Shown in pieces: positions 17,897 to 25,763 of a stretch of 64,000 nt of DNA. The DNA is taken from positions 1 through 64,000 of the forward strand of contig JAZJZD010000002.1 in the NCBI GenBank assembly GCA_040390025.1. Direction: 5' to 3'. Below the pieces are notes generated by a model. It had not been told where the DNA came from. It saw only the letters and a list, made by a program, of their open reading frames with translations, and made no database searches. The position numbers and the translations under genes were made by a program. This DNA comes from JAVHYG01 sp040390025 (GTDB lineage: Bacteria; Pseudomonadota; Gammaproteobacteria; Diplorickettsiales; Diplorickettsiaceae). Position 1 is the first letter of the stretch. Every line of letters begins with the position of its first letter.

Positions 17897-19199
17897 GACT
17901 GTTTTGTGGCTTGCAATGGGTTTCTCGTATCAAGAATTTTCCAATTAAAAGGGCAAAGACATAACAAAGAGGCAGTACTATAAATGCTTTACGGTAATCA
18001 GCAGCGCTATAAAAAGGCACACCATGAGAGGTGACGCCATTCCAATAGAGATGTAAGAATAAACCAATTACTGGCTGAAATAGCGCGCCGCCGGCTACTG
18101 TTGCCATATTATTTATGCCTATAGCTGTGCCGGCCACATCGGCGTGATTGTTATCTTTAACAACACCGAAGGCGAGCGATTGTCCGGAAGCGGCTAACCC
18201 AAACAAGAACAAACAAAAATAGAGCCAAAATAAAGGAAGATGTGGAATATAAATAACGGGTATTAAACCAAAAACACCTAGACTGGCTGCAAACTTTAAA
18301 GGCATACCGCGCAGACCAACTTTGTCAGACCACCAGCCCAAGAGTGGACAACCAATACCGATAGCGAGCCAAATCATTGTGCAAGCGGTAGAGGCTGCTT
18401 TCGTGCTTATCCCATAAGCGGCGACAAGAAATGGAACCCCCCAAAGGGCAGCAAAAGCCGTAATAGGTGCCCATACCATAAAAGAATAAAGGGCGATAAA
18501 CCAGGTTTGATTGTTGCGACCCACTTGCTTTAGGCTTTGTAGGATAGTTTTTTTAGCAGTCGGTTGAAATTTATGCCCCTTGGAAACAACTTCTGGGCTA
18601 TCTCGAACAATAAGCCAAATGAGCAGCCCTAATATTATGCCGATCACAGCTAAAGTAAGGATAGTATGTCTCCATCCCCAATGTCCTACAGCTATTGTTA
18701 ACGGCGTTTCACCAACAATAGAGCCCATACTACCCATCAGCTCAACTAATCCCGTTAAAAAAGCAAAATAACGGGCAGGGAACCAACGCGAAATCAGGAC
18801 TAAGGTTCCTATAAATGAAAAAGCCGAACCCATTCCCATCATAAAACGGCCAGCAGAAGCAATAATGACACTATTAGTTGTTGCAAAAATTAAAGCGCCA
18901 GTAGCGCAGGTAAGTGTTGCCACCGTCATTAAACGTCGTGGGCCGAAACGATCGTACAAGGAGCCCGCAGGAAGTTGCATGGGCGTATAAGCATAATAGT
19001 AAAAAGCAGCCATTGTTCCCAAGCTCACTGCATTCAGCCCTAAATCGTGAATTAGCTCTCGTGTCATAACTGCCGGAGAAACTTGTAAGATGAACTCATA
19101 CATATAGAACGCGGAAGCAAGAATGCAGATAATAGCGGCAAGTAAGGTAGGCTTTTGAGTAGCTAAGGGTTTTGTTAAATTATTGTTTTTATTAGACAT
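17886..19199 (-). CDS. MFS transporter, tandem paralogue 2
   Basis: Twelve-segment major facilitator of 437 residues in the inner membrane. The loop 2-3 signature is PAGSLYDRFGPRRLMT, followed by GRFMMGMGSAFSFIG and the mid-protein loop RDSPEVVSKG. It is closely related along its full length to the next gene upstream (19236-20573), for example MYEFILQVSPAVMT and VVKDNNHADVAGTAIGINN. The substrate cannot be told. The family resembles the sugar-acid and phthalate-permease-like transporters that are expanded in Legionellales. The last 11 bases overlap rlmE. Confidence 0.9.
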   Translation of the reverse strand: MSNKNNNLTKPLATQKPTLLAAIICILASAFYMYEFILQVSPAVMTRELIHDLGLNAVSLGTMAAFYYYAYTPMQLPAGSLYDRFGPRRLMTVATLTCATGALIFATTNSVIIASAGRFMMGMGSAFSFIGTLVLISRWFPARYFAFLTGLVELMGSMGSIVGETPLTIAVGHWGWRHTILTLAVIGIILGLLIWLIVRDSPEVVSKGHKFQPTAKKTILQSLKQVGRNNQTWFIALYSFMVWAPITAFAALWGVPFLVAAYGISTKAASTACTMIWLAIGIGCPLLGWWSDKVGLRGMPLKFAASLGVFGLIPVIYIPHLPLFWLYFCLFLFGLAASGQSLAFGVVKDNNHADVAGTAIGINNMATVAGGALFQPVIGLFLHLYWNGVTSHGVPFYSAADYRKAFIVLPLCYVFALLIGKFLIRETHCKPQNSHVS

Positions 19200-19235
19200 A
19201 ACGTTGCGTAATAGAGAAAAGAGTAGATAAAAATA

Positions 19236-20573
19236 TTAGATAGCAGAAACTGATTCATTCGGAAATTGTTGTTTGCAGTGGGTTTCGCGAAGTAAAAAGC
19301 GACTTACAATGAGCGCTAAAATATAACATAAAGGTAAAATAATCAGCGCTTTTTGGTAATCTGCTGCTCCATAAAAAGGAGTGCCATTATGCATGGTACC
19401 ATTCCAATTGTAATATAATAAAATTCCTATTAGAGGTTGAAATAATGCACCACCAGCAACTACCGCTGTATTATTAAAGCCAATCGCTGTTCCTACAACA
19501 GAAGGAGGATTATTGTCTTTGACAACTCCAAATGATAAAGCTTGGCCTGAAGCGGCTAAGCCAACAATGAATAGGGTAAGATATAGCCAGACAATCGATA
19601 GGTGCGGACCATAAATAATAAGTGTGATGCTAAAAATTCCTAGGAACGCGGAAAAACTTAAAGGAATAGAACGAGATTTTATCGTGTCGGAAATCCAGCC
19701 TAATAAAGGGCTTCCTATCCCTATGCCAAGCCAAATCATAGCACAGGCTTTAGAAGCCGCTTCCGTGCTAATTCCATAGTTTGCAACCAGAAAAGGGATA
19801 CCCCAAAGGGCAGCGAATGCTGTAATAGGGGCCCATATGGCAAAAGAGTAAAGTGCAATTAACCAGGTTTGCCGATTATTACAAACTTGCTGTAAGCGTT
19901 TCAGTTCACTCTTTTTAGGGGAGCATTGAAATTTTTTACGTTGCGACACTGTTTCTGGACTGTCACGAACAATGGCCCAAATAAATAATGCCAAAAAAAC
20001 ACCCGCAATTGATAAGCTAATAATCGTTGAACGCCACCCCCAATGGCTAATTGCTTTAGCTAAAGGAACTTGACCGGCAATGGCACCAACAGAGCTCATT
20101 AACTGAACAAGTCCGGTTAGTAAGGCAAAATAATGAGGGGGAAACCACCGGGAGACGAGAAGTAAAGCGCCAATAAATGAAAAAGAAGATCCAATCCCCA
20201 TAAAAAACCGGCCCACTGATGCCATAAAAACACTAGGCGTTGTGCCGAATAATAATGCACCTGTGGCACAGACTAAAACAGCCAGTGTGATCAAGCGTCG
20301 TGGTCCAAAACGATCATACAGTAAACCTGCAGGTAGTTGCATAGGGGTATAAGAATAATAGTAAAATGCAGCCATAGTACCTAAGCTAGCTGCATTGAGA
20401 TTTAGATCACGCATTAATTCATTTGTCATAACAGCAGGAGATACTTGCAGGATGAATTCATACATGTAAAACATAGCAGCGAGGGTACAAATAATCGAGG
20501 CAAGAAGGAGCTGCTTTTTTCTTGTTAGAGTATAGGGAGCATCTTCTGTCAAAATAGCTTCATTATTGTACAT
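19236..20573 (-). CDS. MFS transporter, tandem paralogue 1
   Basis: Twelve-segment major facilitator of 445 residues. It shares MYEFILQVSPAVMT, PAGLLYDRFGPRRLIT, GRFFMGIGSSFSFIGALLL, ALWGIPFLVANYGIS and VVKDNNPPSVVGTAIGFNN with its downstream neighbour at 36 bases distance, so the pair arose by tandem duplication. The N- and C-terminal tails and the central loop differ most. Substrate unknown. A strong ribosome site (AAGGGG) stands before the ATG. The upstream 650-base AT-rich spacer probably holds the promoter of the four-gene unit MFS-MFS-rlmE-ftsH. Confidence 0.9.
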   Translation of the reverse strand: MYNNEAILTEDAPYTLTRKKQLLLASIICTLAAMFYMYEFILQVSPAVMTNELMRDLNLNAASLGTMAAFYYYSYTPMQLPAGLLYDRFGPRRLITLAVLVCATGALLFGTTPSVFMASVGRFFMGIGSSFSFIGALLLVSRWFPPHYFALLTGLVQLMSSVGAIAGQVPLAKAISHWGWRSTIISLSIAGVFLALFIWAIVRDSPETVSQRKKFQCSPKKSELKRLQQVCNNRQTWLIALYSFAIWAPITAFAALWGIPFLVANYGISTEAASKACAMIWLGIGIGSPLLGWISDTIKSRSIPLSFSAFLGIFSITLIIYGPHLSIVWLYLTLFIVGLAASGQALSFGVVKDNNPPSVVGTAIGFNNTAVVAGGALFQPLIGILLYYNWNGTMHNGTPFYGAADYQKALIILPLCYILALIVSRFLLRETHCKQQFPNESVSAI

Positions 20574-21108
20574 TTATTACCCCTTGGATCATGCTTCCTC
20601 ATGACCTTATTGTTGATAGCTTTCTTGAAAAGATCAAGTCAGCGACATGCCTATTTATATATTTAATTTTTTAATCTAGCTTTAACAGTTTTCTGTAGCG
20701 GCTATGTTTCACTAAAAGGATGAAGCACTTGAACCTGAAATACTCAAGGGCAATGGATATAAATAGATATTATTTTATACTTATACTTTAAAGACAATAA
20801 GGGAATAAGATTTTGATTGCAAGTATAGCTTGTTAATTTATTAAATCTGTTATCGATAATATTAATTATTTATAAAAATTTAAATTAAACTTATTTATAA
20901 ATTACAATAATATAATCGCGAATGCTTAATTTAAAATTAAAATTTTTTATTTGAAAGATAGTTATTATTAGGCTTAGGGTTAATCAAGTTTTTTATTTTG
21001 GCTAACATCTAATAGGCTTTACTCTATTTTTTACCGAGTGCTAATTATTGGGATAGTAGTAGTCTTTAGTCAAGATTTAGACAAGGGAAAAATGTGACTA
21101 ATTTAATA
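20574..21108. other. AT-rich spacer without a recognisable gene
   Basis: About 530 bases of very AT-rich DNA lie between the MFS pair and a family A repeat. No reading frame of useful length, RNA gene or clear hairpin is visible. It is a likely home of the MFS promoter and possibly a decayed gene. Confidence 0.5.
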
Positions 21109-21162
21109 TATACCGCTCGTACCTGAAGCTGCGAATCTTTCAAGTTTACGGTGAGCGGTATA
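21109..21162 (+). repeat. dispersed repeat family A, type copy
   Basis: A 54-base unit has perfect 10-base inverted ends, TATACCGCTC (21109-21118) and GAGCGGTATA (21153-21162). The inside reads GTACCTGAAGCTGCGAATC then TTTCAAGTTTACGGT. The reverse complement occurs at 47193-47246 with few changes. A partial repeat of the right part (AATTCGCATTTTTAACAGAG) follows at about 21182-21202. tRNA-Leu begins 62 bases downstream. Confidence 0.75.
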
Positions 21163-21224
21163 GCCACTCAGATTTTAAAAGAATTCGCATTTTTAACAGA
21201 GCGGTTATATACTGTGCGCCGGTT

Positions 21225-21310
21225 GCCGGGATGGCGGAATGGTAGACGCGCCGGATTCAAAATCCGGTGATGGTGACATCGTGTGGGTTCGAGTCCCACT
21301 CTCGGTACCA
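21225..21310 (+). tRNA. tRNA-Leu (CAA)
   Basis: An 86-base class II tRNA. The acceptor strand GCCGGGA pairs with TCTCGGT before A and an encoded CCA (21308-21310). The anticodon arm CCGGA-TTCAAAA-TCCGG carries CAA at 21258-21260, which reads UUG leucine codons. The long variable arm TGGTGACATCGTG fits leucine. It stands alone, 26 bases before the convergent end of ispF. Confidence 0.95.
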
Positions 21311-21336
21311 GAATTTGTGGATTACGGTTAGTTGGC

Positions 21337-21816
21337 TTATTTGTGAATAAGTACGATAGCGGTTGCAGCTATTCCCTCGTTCCTTCCAAGAAAGCCCAGT
21401 TTTTCTGTAGTGGTTGCTTTGATACTAACTTGGTCGACGTTTAGTTTCATATCCTCAGCTAAGTTAGCTCGTATTGCTTCTCGGTGAGGGTCTAGTTTAG
21501 GGGCTTCCGCTAAGACCGTAATATCTGCGTTATTGATTGAAAAATTTCTCTCTTGCAGCATTTGAACAGATTGCTTTAAAAAAAGGCGACTTTCGCACTT
21601 TTGCCAACGGGGTTCTGTATCTGGAAAGTGTTGGCCAATATCTCCTAGTGCGGCTGCTCCCAATAAAGCATCCACTAATGCATGTATAACAACATCACCA
21701 TCGGAATGGGCTCGGATTCCTAATTTATAATCAATCTTTACCCCTCCTAACACGATATGATTGCCTATTTCAAAGGCATGGACGTCAAAACCATAACCTA
21801 TACGTAGATTTTTCAT
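21337..21816 (-). CDS. ispF: 2-C-methyl-D-erythritol 2,4-cyclodiphosphate synthase
   Basis: Fifth step of the MEP pathway, forming the cyclic diphosphate with release of CMP. It has 159 residues, normal length. The metal ligands lie in GFDVHAF (D11, H13), followed by GGVKIDYKLGIRAHSDGDVVIHAL, DIGQHFPD and the C-terminal KATTTEKLGFLGR. It is a separate transcription unit from ispD and is divergent from yqgE (about 170 bases). Confidence 0.97.
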   Translation of the reverse strand: MKNLRIGYGFDVHAFEIGNHIVLGGVKIDYKLGIRAHSDGDVVIHALVDALLGAAALGDIGQHFPDTEPRWQKCESRLFLKQSVQMLQERNFSINNADITVLAEAPKLDPHREAIRANLAEDMKLNVDQVSIKATTTEKLGFLGRNEGIAATAIVLIHK

Positions 21817-21989
21817 ATGAAATTTGGCTATTAAGCTTTTTAATAATGTTCGTGCCCAGAATGAGCATACCAGCGATGAAATTAAACAAAATAAGCTGTT
21901 TGTGCAATAGGCCTAAGTGAAGGACTAGGTCTGTAAAGAACTCTGATGTTATGATTAACAAAGGTTTCAGCAAAGGCTTAGAGAATTTA

Positions 21990-22571
21990 ATGATAGAGAA
22001 GAACCATTTTTTAACAAATCATTTTTTAGTGGCGATGCCTACTTTAACTAACCTCTACTTTAATCGATCAGTGGTTTATATCTGCGAGCATAACGAAAAA
22101 GGGGCTGTTGGAATTGTTATTAACCAACCACTACAATCTTTCAGGGTTAATTTTTCAGAAATAATGCAGACAATTGTGGGAAGTGCAAGCAAGCCACTAC
22201 TATCAACCGAATTTCCCATTCTATGCGGAGGGCCTAGCCATCCTGAGCGTGGTTTTGTTATCCATGTGCCGAGTGGTGAATGGCAGTCTAGTCTTAGAAT
22301 GAATAGCGAAATTTCCGTTACGACATCTAAAGATATTTTACAAGCTATTGCAAAACATCAGGGACCTGACAAATTTATTTTTTCTTTAGGGTATGCAAAT
22401 TGGAGGGCAGGCCAAATAGAAGAGGAAATTATTAATAATTTCTGGTTAACAGCGGTACCGGCTAACTCGACTATTCTATTTGATATTCCGTTTAATAAAC
22501 GTTGGTTAGAAACCATAAATAGCGTTGGGGTTGATATTAACAAACTAGTGTATAGCAGCGGTCATGCCTGA
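21990..22571 (+). CDS. yqgE: YqgE/AlgH family protein
   Basis: UPF0301 protein of unknown biochemical role, conserved next to the RuvX gene across proteobacteria. The start at 21990 gives 193 residues beginning MIEKNHFLTNHFLVAMPTL, matching the family pattern LxNHFLIAMP. An in-frame ATG at 21951 would add 13 residues that are not family-like. Other motifs are VYICEHNEKGAVGIVINQP and CGGPSHPERGFVIH. It overlaps ruvX by eight bases. Confidence 0.92.
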   Translation: MIEKNHFLTNHFLVAMPTLTNLYFNRSVVYICEHNEKGAVGIVINQPLQSFRVNFSEIMQTIVGSASKPLLSTEFPILCGGPSHPERGFVIHVPSGEWQSSLRMNSEISVTTSKDILQAIAKHQGPDKFIFSLGYANWRAGQIEEEIINNFWLTAVPANSTILFDIPFNKRWLETINSVGVDINKLVYSSGHA

Positions 22572-22986
22572 TATTAAAACTGTTTTGGGGTTTGATTTTG
22601 GTTCTAAATATTTTGGTGTTGCGGTTGGATATACCTCACCAAAAATGGCCCAACCTTTAATGGGATTAACAATGCAAGATGGAAAGCCGCCCTGGAAAGA
22701 AATTGCTGCATTATTGAAAATGTGGTCTCCTGATGCATTAATCGTAGGTATACCTTTGAATATGGATGGAACAGAACAGCCTATTACTCAGTCTGCGCGT
22801 TCTTTTTTAGAGAGTTTAAAACAACGTTTTCAATTGCCCGTTTTTGCTGTAGATGAACGATTAACAACGGTCGAAGCACGTTCTCGTTTATTTGAATCCG
22901 GAGGATATAAGGCTTTAAGTAAACAAGCTATTGATAGCGTTTCAGCGCAGATAATTGTAGAAACGTGGTTAGAAAGTACTCATTAG
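22564..22986 (+). CDS. ruvX: RuvX/YqgF Holliday-junction-resolvase-like nuclease
   Basis: RNase H-fold protein involved in pre-16S rRNA 5'-end maturation and proposed as a resolvase. It has 140 residues. The first acidic motif is GFDFGSKYFGVAVG (9-22), the middle motif DALIVGIPLNMDG and the last motif VDERLTTVEARSRL. Its ATG lies within the end of yqgE, which indicates coupling. A family B repeat begins right after the stop codon. Confidence 0.94.
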   Translation: MPDIKTVLGFDFGSKYFGVAVGYTSPKMAQPLMGLTMQDGKPPWKEIAALLKMWSPDALIVGIPLNMDGTEQPITQSARSFLESLKQRFQLPVFAVDERLTTVEARSRLFESGGYKALSKQAIDSVSAQIIVETWLESTH

Positions 22987-22987
22987 A

Positions 22988-23123
22988 AAGTGTCTCCAAT
23001 TGTGCTAGGATGGGACAAAAAGCGTTGTTTTTTCGAGTAGCGTAACAGAGCATACTGGCGTATGAGTAATGCAACGGAGAAAAACGGCGCTTTTTGGCTA
23101 GCATCGTGCAATTGAAGGCACTT
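22988..23123 (-). repeat. dispersed repeat family B, long-armed variant
   Basis: 136 bases with imperfect inverted arms of about 36 bases. The left arm begins AAGTGTCTCCAATTGTGCTA and the right arm ends TTGAAGGCACTT. The inner part on the reverse strand reads GTTGCATTACTCATACGCC, then AGTATGCTCTGTTACGCTAC, matching the inner part of the other family B copies. It fills the whole gap between ruvX and murJ, so murJ's translation start lies at its edge. Confidence 0.65.
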
Positions 23124-23127
23124 TCTT

Positions 23128-24660
23128 ATGAGTAAAGCATTATTTAAATCAACTTCTGTTGTCGCATCAATGACCTTGATATCACGGATTTTAGGTTTTG
23201 CGCGTGATATCATTGCCGCTAGAATTTTTGGTGCTACAGCTGCAGTTGATGCTTTTTATATTGCTTTTAAAATTCCTAATTTTATGCGAGGTTTATTTGC
23301 TGAAGGTTCTTTTTCTACAGCATTTATCCCTACTTTAGCGGAATATAAACAAACCAGAAGCCAAAAAGAAGTGGAGCAATTTGTTGCGCATATAACCGGC
23401 GTGCTTGGTTTAATTTTATTAGTAGTAAGTATTATTGGTATTCTCGGTAGTAAAGGATTGGTCACACTTTTTGCGCCGGGATTAGATCCTTATCGATTTC
23501 AATTAGCCAGTGATATGTTAAGGGTAACTTTTCCTTATTTAATGTTGATTTCTCTGACTGCATTAGTTGGCGCTGCTTTAAATTGTTATGGATTGTTTTG
23601 GGTCCCTGCCTTTACACCGGCGTTATTAAATATTTGTTTAATCATTACTGCCTTTGGTATTACACATTACTTTAAAGTGCCCGTAGAAGCGCAAGCGTAT
23701 GGTGTACTATTGGCGGGATTTGTGCAGCTCGGATTTCAGTTGCCCTTTTTGCATCAGTTAGGATTATTACGAAAACCTCAATTTAACTGGCATGATCCTG
23801 GAGTGCAAAAAGTTTTAAAACTGATGTTGCCTGCTTTATTTGGTTCGTCCATTGGCCAGATTAGTTTGTTATTAAACACCATTTTCGCCTCTTTTTTAGT
23901 AACAGGTAGTGTCACTTGGCTGTATTATTCAGATAGATTGGCTTATTTTCCTTTGGGTGTTTTTGGCGTTGCTTTACTCACCGTTATCTTGCCTCATCTT
24001 TCTCGACAACATGCGGCAAAAACACCGGAAGCTTTTTCTAATACATTAAATTGGGGATTACGTTGTAATTTACTGATTGGTATTCCTGCTTCTCTTACCA
24101 TGCTGATTTTATCAGGGCCGTTAATTACAAGCTTATTTTATTATGGAAAATTTAATGCCCATGATGTATTGATGACGCAACGTAGTGTGATATCCTACTC
24201 CATAGGTTTGCAAGCATTTATGCTGATTAAAGTATTAGCCGCTGCTTTTTATGCCCAACAAAATATTCGTACGCCTGTGCGAATTGGTATTGCTGCTCTC
24301 CTAGCAAATATGCTTTTAAATGCTTTGTTGATTTTCCCACTTAAACATGCGGGTTTAGCTTTAGCGAGTTCTTTGTCGGCTTGGTTGAATGCCGGATTGT
24401 TGCTGCGAGGACTGAGAATGCGAGATATTTTTCAATGGCAACCGGGCTGGTTCCTTTTTACATTACGGTTATTATTTGCCAATAGCGTACTAGGTTTATT
24501 TCTTTATTGGGCTGCAGCCGCTTTACCTATTTGGTTAAATTGGGATTGGCAACAACGTTTTCTGCATATTTTATTTCTCGGTGTAATCTCTATTTTTATT
24601 TATATCAGTTGTTTATGGATAAGTGGACTGCGGTTTCATGATTTAAAAGCAAAAACATGA
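23128..24660 (+). CDS. murJ: lipid II flippase MurJ
   Basis: Moves the peptidoglycan precursor lipid II across the inner membrane. It has 510 residues with about 14 membrane segments. The N-terminus SVVASMTLISRILGFARDII and AVDAFYIAFKIPNFMRGLFAEGSFSTAF contains the essential arginines and the RxxAEG-type loop. No strong ribosome site is seen upstream because the repeat-derived sequence ends there. It overlaps ribF by four bases (ATGA), a common arrangement of these two genes. Confidence 0.97.
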   Translation: MSKALFKSTSVVASMTLISRILGFARDIIAARIFGATAAVDAFYIAFKIPNFMRGLFAEGSFSTAFIPTLAEYKQTRSQKEVEQFVAHITGVLGLILLVVSIIGILGSKGLVTLFAPGLDPYRFQLASDMLRVTFPYLMLISLTALVGAALNCYGLFWVPAFTPALLNICLIITAFGITHYFKVPVEAQAYGVLLAGFVQLGFQLPFLHQLGLLRKPQFNWHDPGVQKVLKLMLPALFGSSIGQISLLLNTIFASFLVTGSVTWLYYSDRLAYFPLGVFGVALLTVILPHLSRQHAAKTPEAFSNTLNWGLRCNLLIGIPASLTMLILSGPLITSLFYYGKFNAHDVLMTQRSVISYSIGLQAFMLIKVLAAAFYAQQNIRTPVRIGIAALLANMLLNALLIFPLKHAGLALASSLSAWLNAGLLLRGLRMRDIFQWQPGWFLFTLRLLFANSVLGLFLYWAAAALPIWLNWDWQQRFLHILFLGVISIFIYISCLWISGLRFHDLKAKT

Positions 24661-25592
24661 TCGAATTGATTCGCGGGTCCCATAATCTAAAAGCGGAGCA
24701 TCGGAGATGCGTCCTGACCATTGGAAATTTTGATGGCCTACATCAAGGACATCAAGCAGTTATTCAAGTTCTTCATCAGCAAGCACAACGTTTAAACTTA
24801 CCAAGTTGCGTCATTCTTTTTGAACCCCATCCGCAAGAATTTTTTTTAAAAGAGAAAGCACCGCCTCGCTTAATGCGCTTACGTGAAAAAATAAAAGCTT
24901 TTCAGAATTTGTCAATTGATAGAATACTTTGTTTATCTTTTAACAAGCGTTTAGCGGAAATGGAAGCCGAAATCTTTGCCAAGAAAATCTTAGTCGATTG
25001 CTTGGATATACGCGTTTTAATAGTTGGGGATGATTTCCGATTTGGGAAAGGGCGCCAAGGAGACTTTAGCCTTTTAAAAAATTTAGGAGAAAAATATAAT
25101 TTTGAAGTATTTTCAACGCCAACTCGCTTATTTGATGGTAAGCGTATAGGAAGTTCGCGGGTACGCAATGCTTTAAAGGAAGCCAATTTTGATTTGGCAG
25201 CGCGTCTATTAACATGGCCCTTTACACTGAGTGGCCGAGTTATTTACGGTGATCAACGGGGGCGCTTACTAGGATTTCCTACTGCAAATATCGCATTGCA
25301 CCGTGTTGTGTCGCCTTTGCAAGGTGTATTTATCGTTCGCGTTTATGGTTTGGGAGAAAACCCTATAAATGGAGTCGCAAATTGTGGTAGACGACCAACA
25401 GTAAATGGTTTACAGGATTTATTAGAAGTACATTTATTTGACTTTAATAAAAATATTTATGGTATTTGTTTGGAAATAGAATTTTTAAAAAAAATTCGTG
25501 ACGAAAAAAAGTTTGATTCTCTCCACGGGTTAAAAAAACAGATTTTAGAAGATGTTCAGGTTGCTAAACGATATTTTGAATTAGTTAGCTAA
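24657..25592 (+). CDS. ribF: bifunctional riboflavin kinase / FMN adenylyltransferase
   Basis: Converts riboflavin to FMN and FMN to FAD. It has 311 residues. The N-terminal adenylyltransferase has TIGNFDGLHQGHQAV (22-36) and FEPHPQEFF, then GDDFRFGKGRQGD, and ends with RIGSSRVRNAL. The C-terminal kinase has GRVIYGDQRGRLLGFPTANI and GVANCGRRPTV. Coupled to murJ by an ATGA overlap. The other flavin genes (ribD, ribBA, ribH) are 3 to 6 kb further on the opposite strand. Confidence 0.97.
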   Translation: MIELIRGSHNLKAEHRRCVLTIGNFDGLHQGHQAVIQVLHQQAQRLNLPSCVILFEPHPQEFFLKEKAPPRLMRLREKIKAFQNLSIDRILCLSFNKRLAEMEAEIFAKKILVDCLDIRVLIVGDDFRFGKGRQGDFSLLKNLGEKYNFEVFSTPTRLFDGKRIGSSRVRNALKEANFDLAARLLTWPFTLSGRVIYGDQRGRLLGFPTANIALHRVVSPLQGVFIVRVYGLGENPINGVANCGRRPTVNGLQDLLEVHLFDFNKNIYGICLEIEFLKKIRDEKKFDSLHGLKKQILEDVQVAKRYFELVS

Positions 25593-25682
25593 TAACCCTA
25601 TTTTTTTAAATAAATCTTTCTATACTTTCTATTTTTAATAAATCCTTAAGGTTATTCCTGTCTAATTTTTAAAAGCATCTAG

Positions 25683-25738
25683 GATATACCGATCGTAGTT
25701 AAAGATGCGAACTTGCATTTCCAAGTGCAATGAGTATA
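25683..25738 (+). repeat. dispersed repeat family A, copy
   Basis: GATATACCGATCGTAGTTAA, then AGATGCGAACTTGCATTTCC and AAGTGCAATGAGTATA. It matches the start of the family A core and the GCATTTCCAAGTGC motif of the copy at 35084-35250. It lies between ribF and the SGNH hydrolase gene, upstream of the latter's ribosome site. Confidence 0.55.
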
Positions 25739-25763
25739 GAAAATAAAAAAAATAGAGGTCTTC

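Noticed and set aside
21785..21973. Reverse-strand open frame of 62 codons upstream of ispF
   Set aside because: It overlaps the ispF start in another frame and the yqgE start on the other strand. No ribosome site or family similarity.
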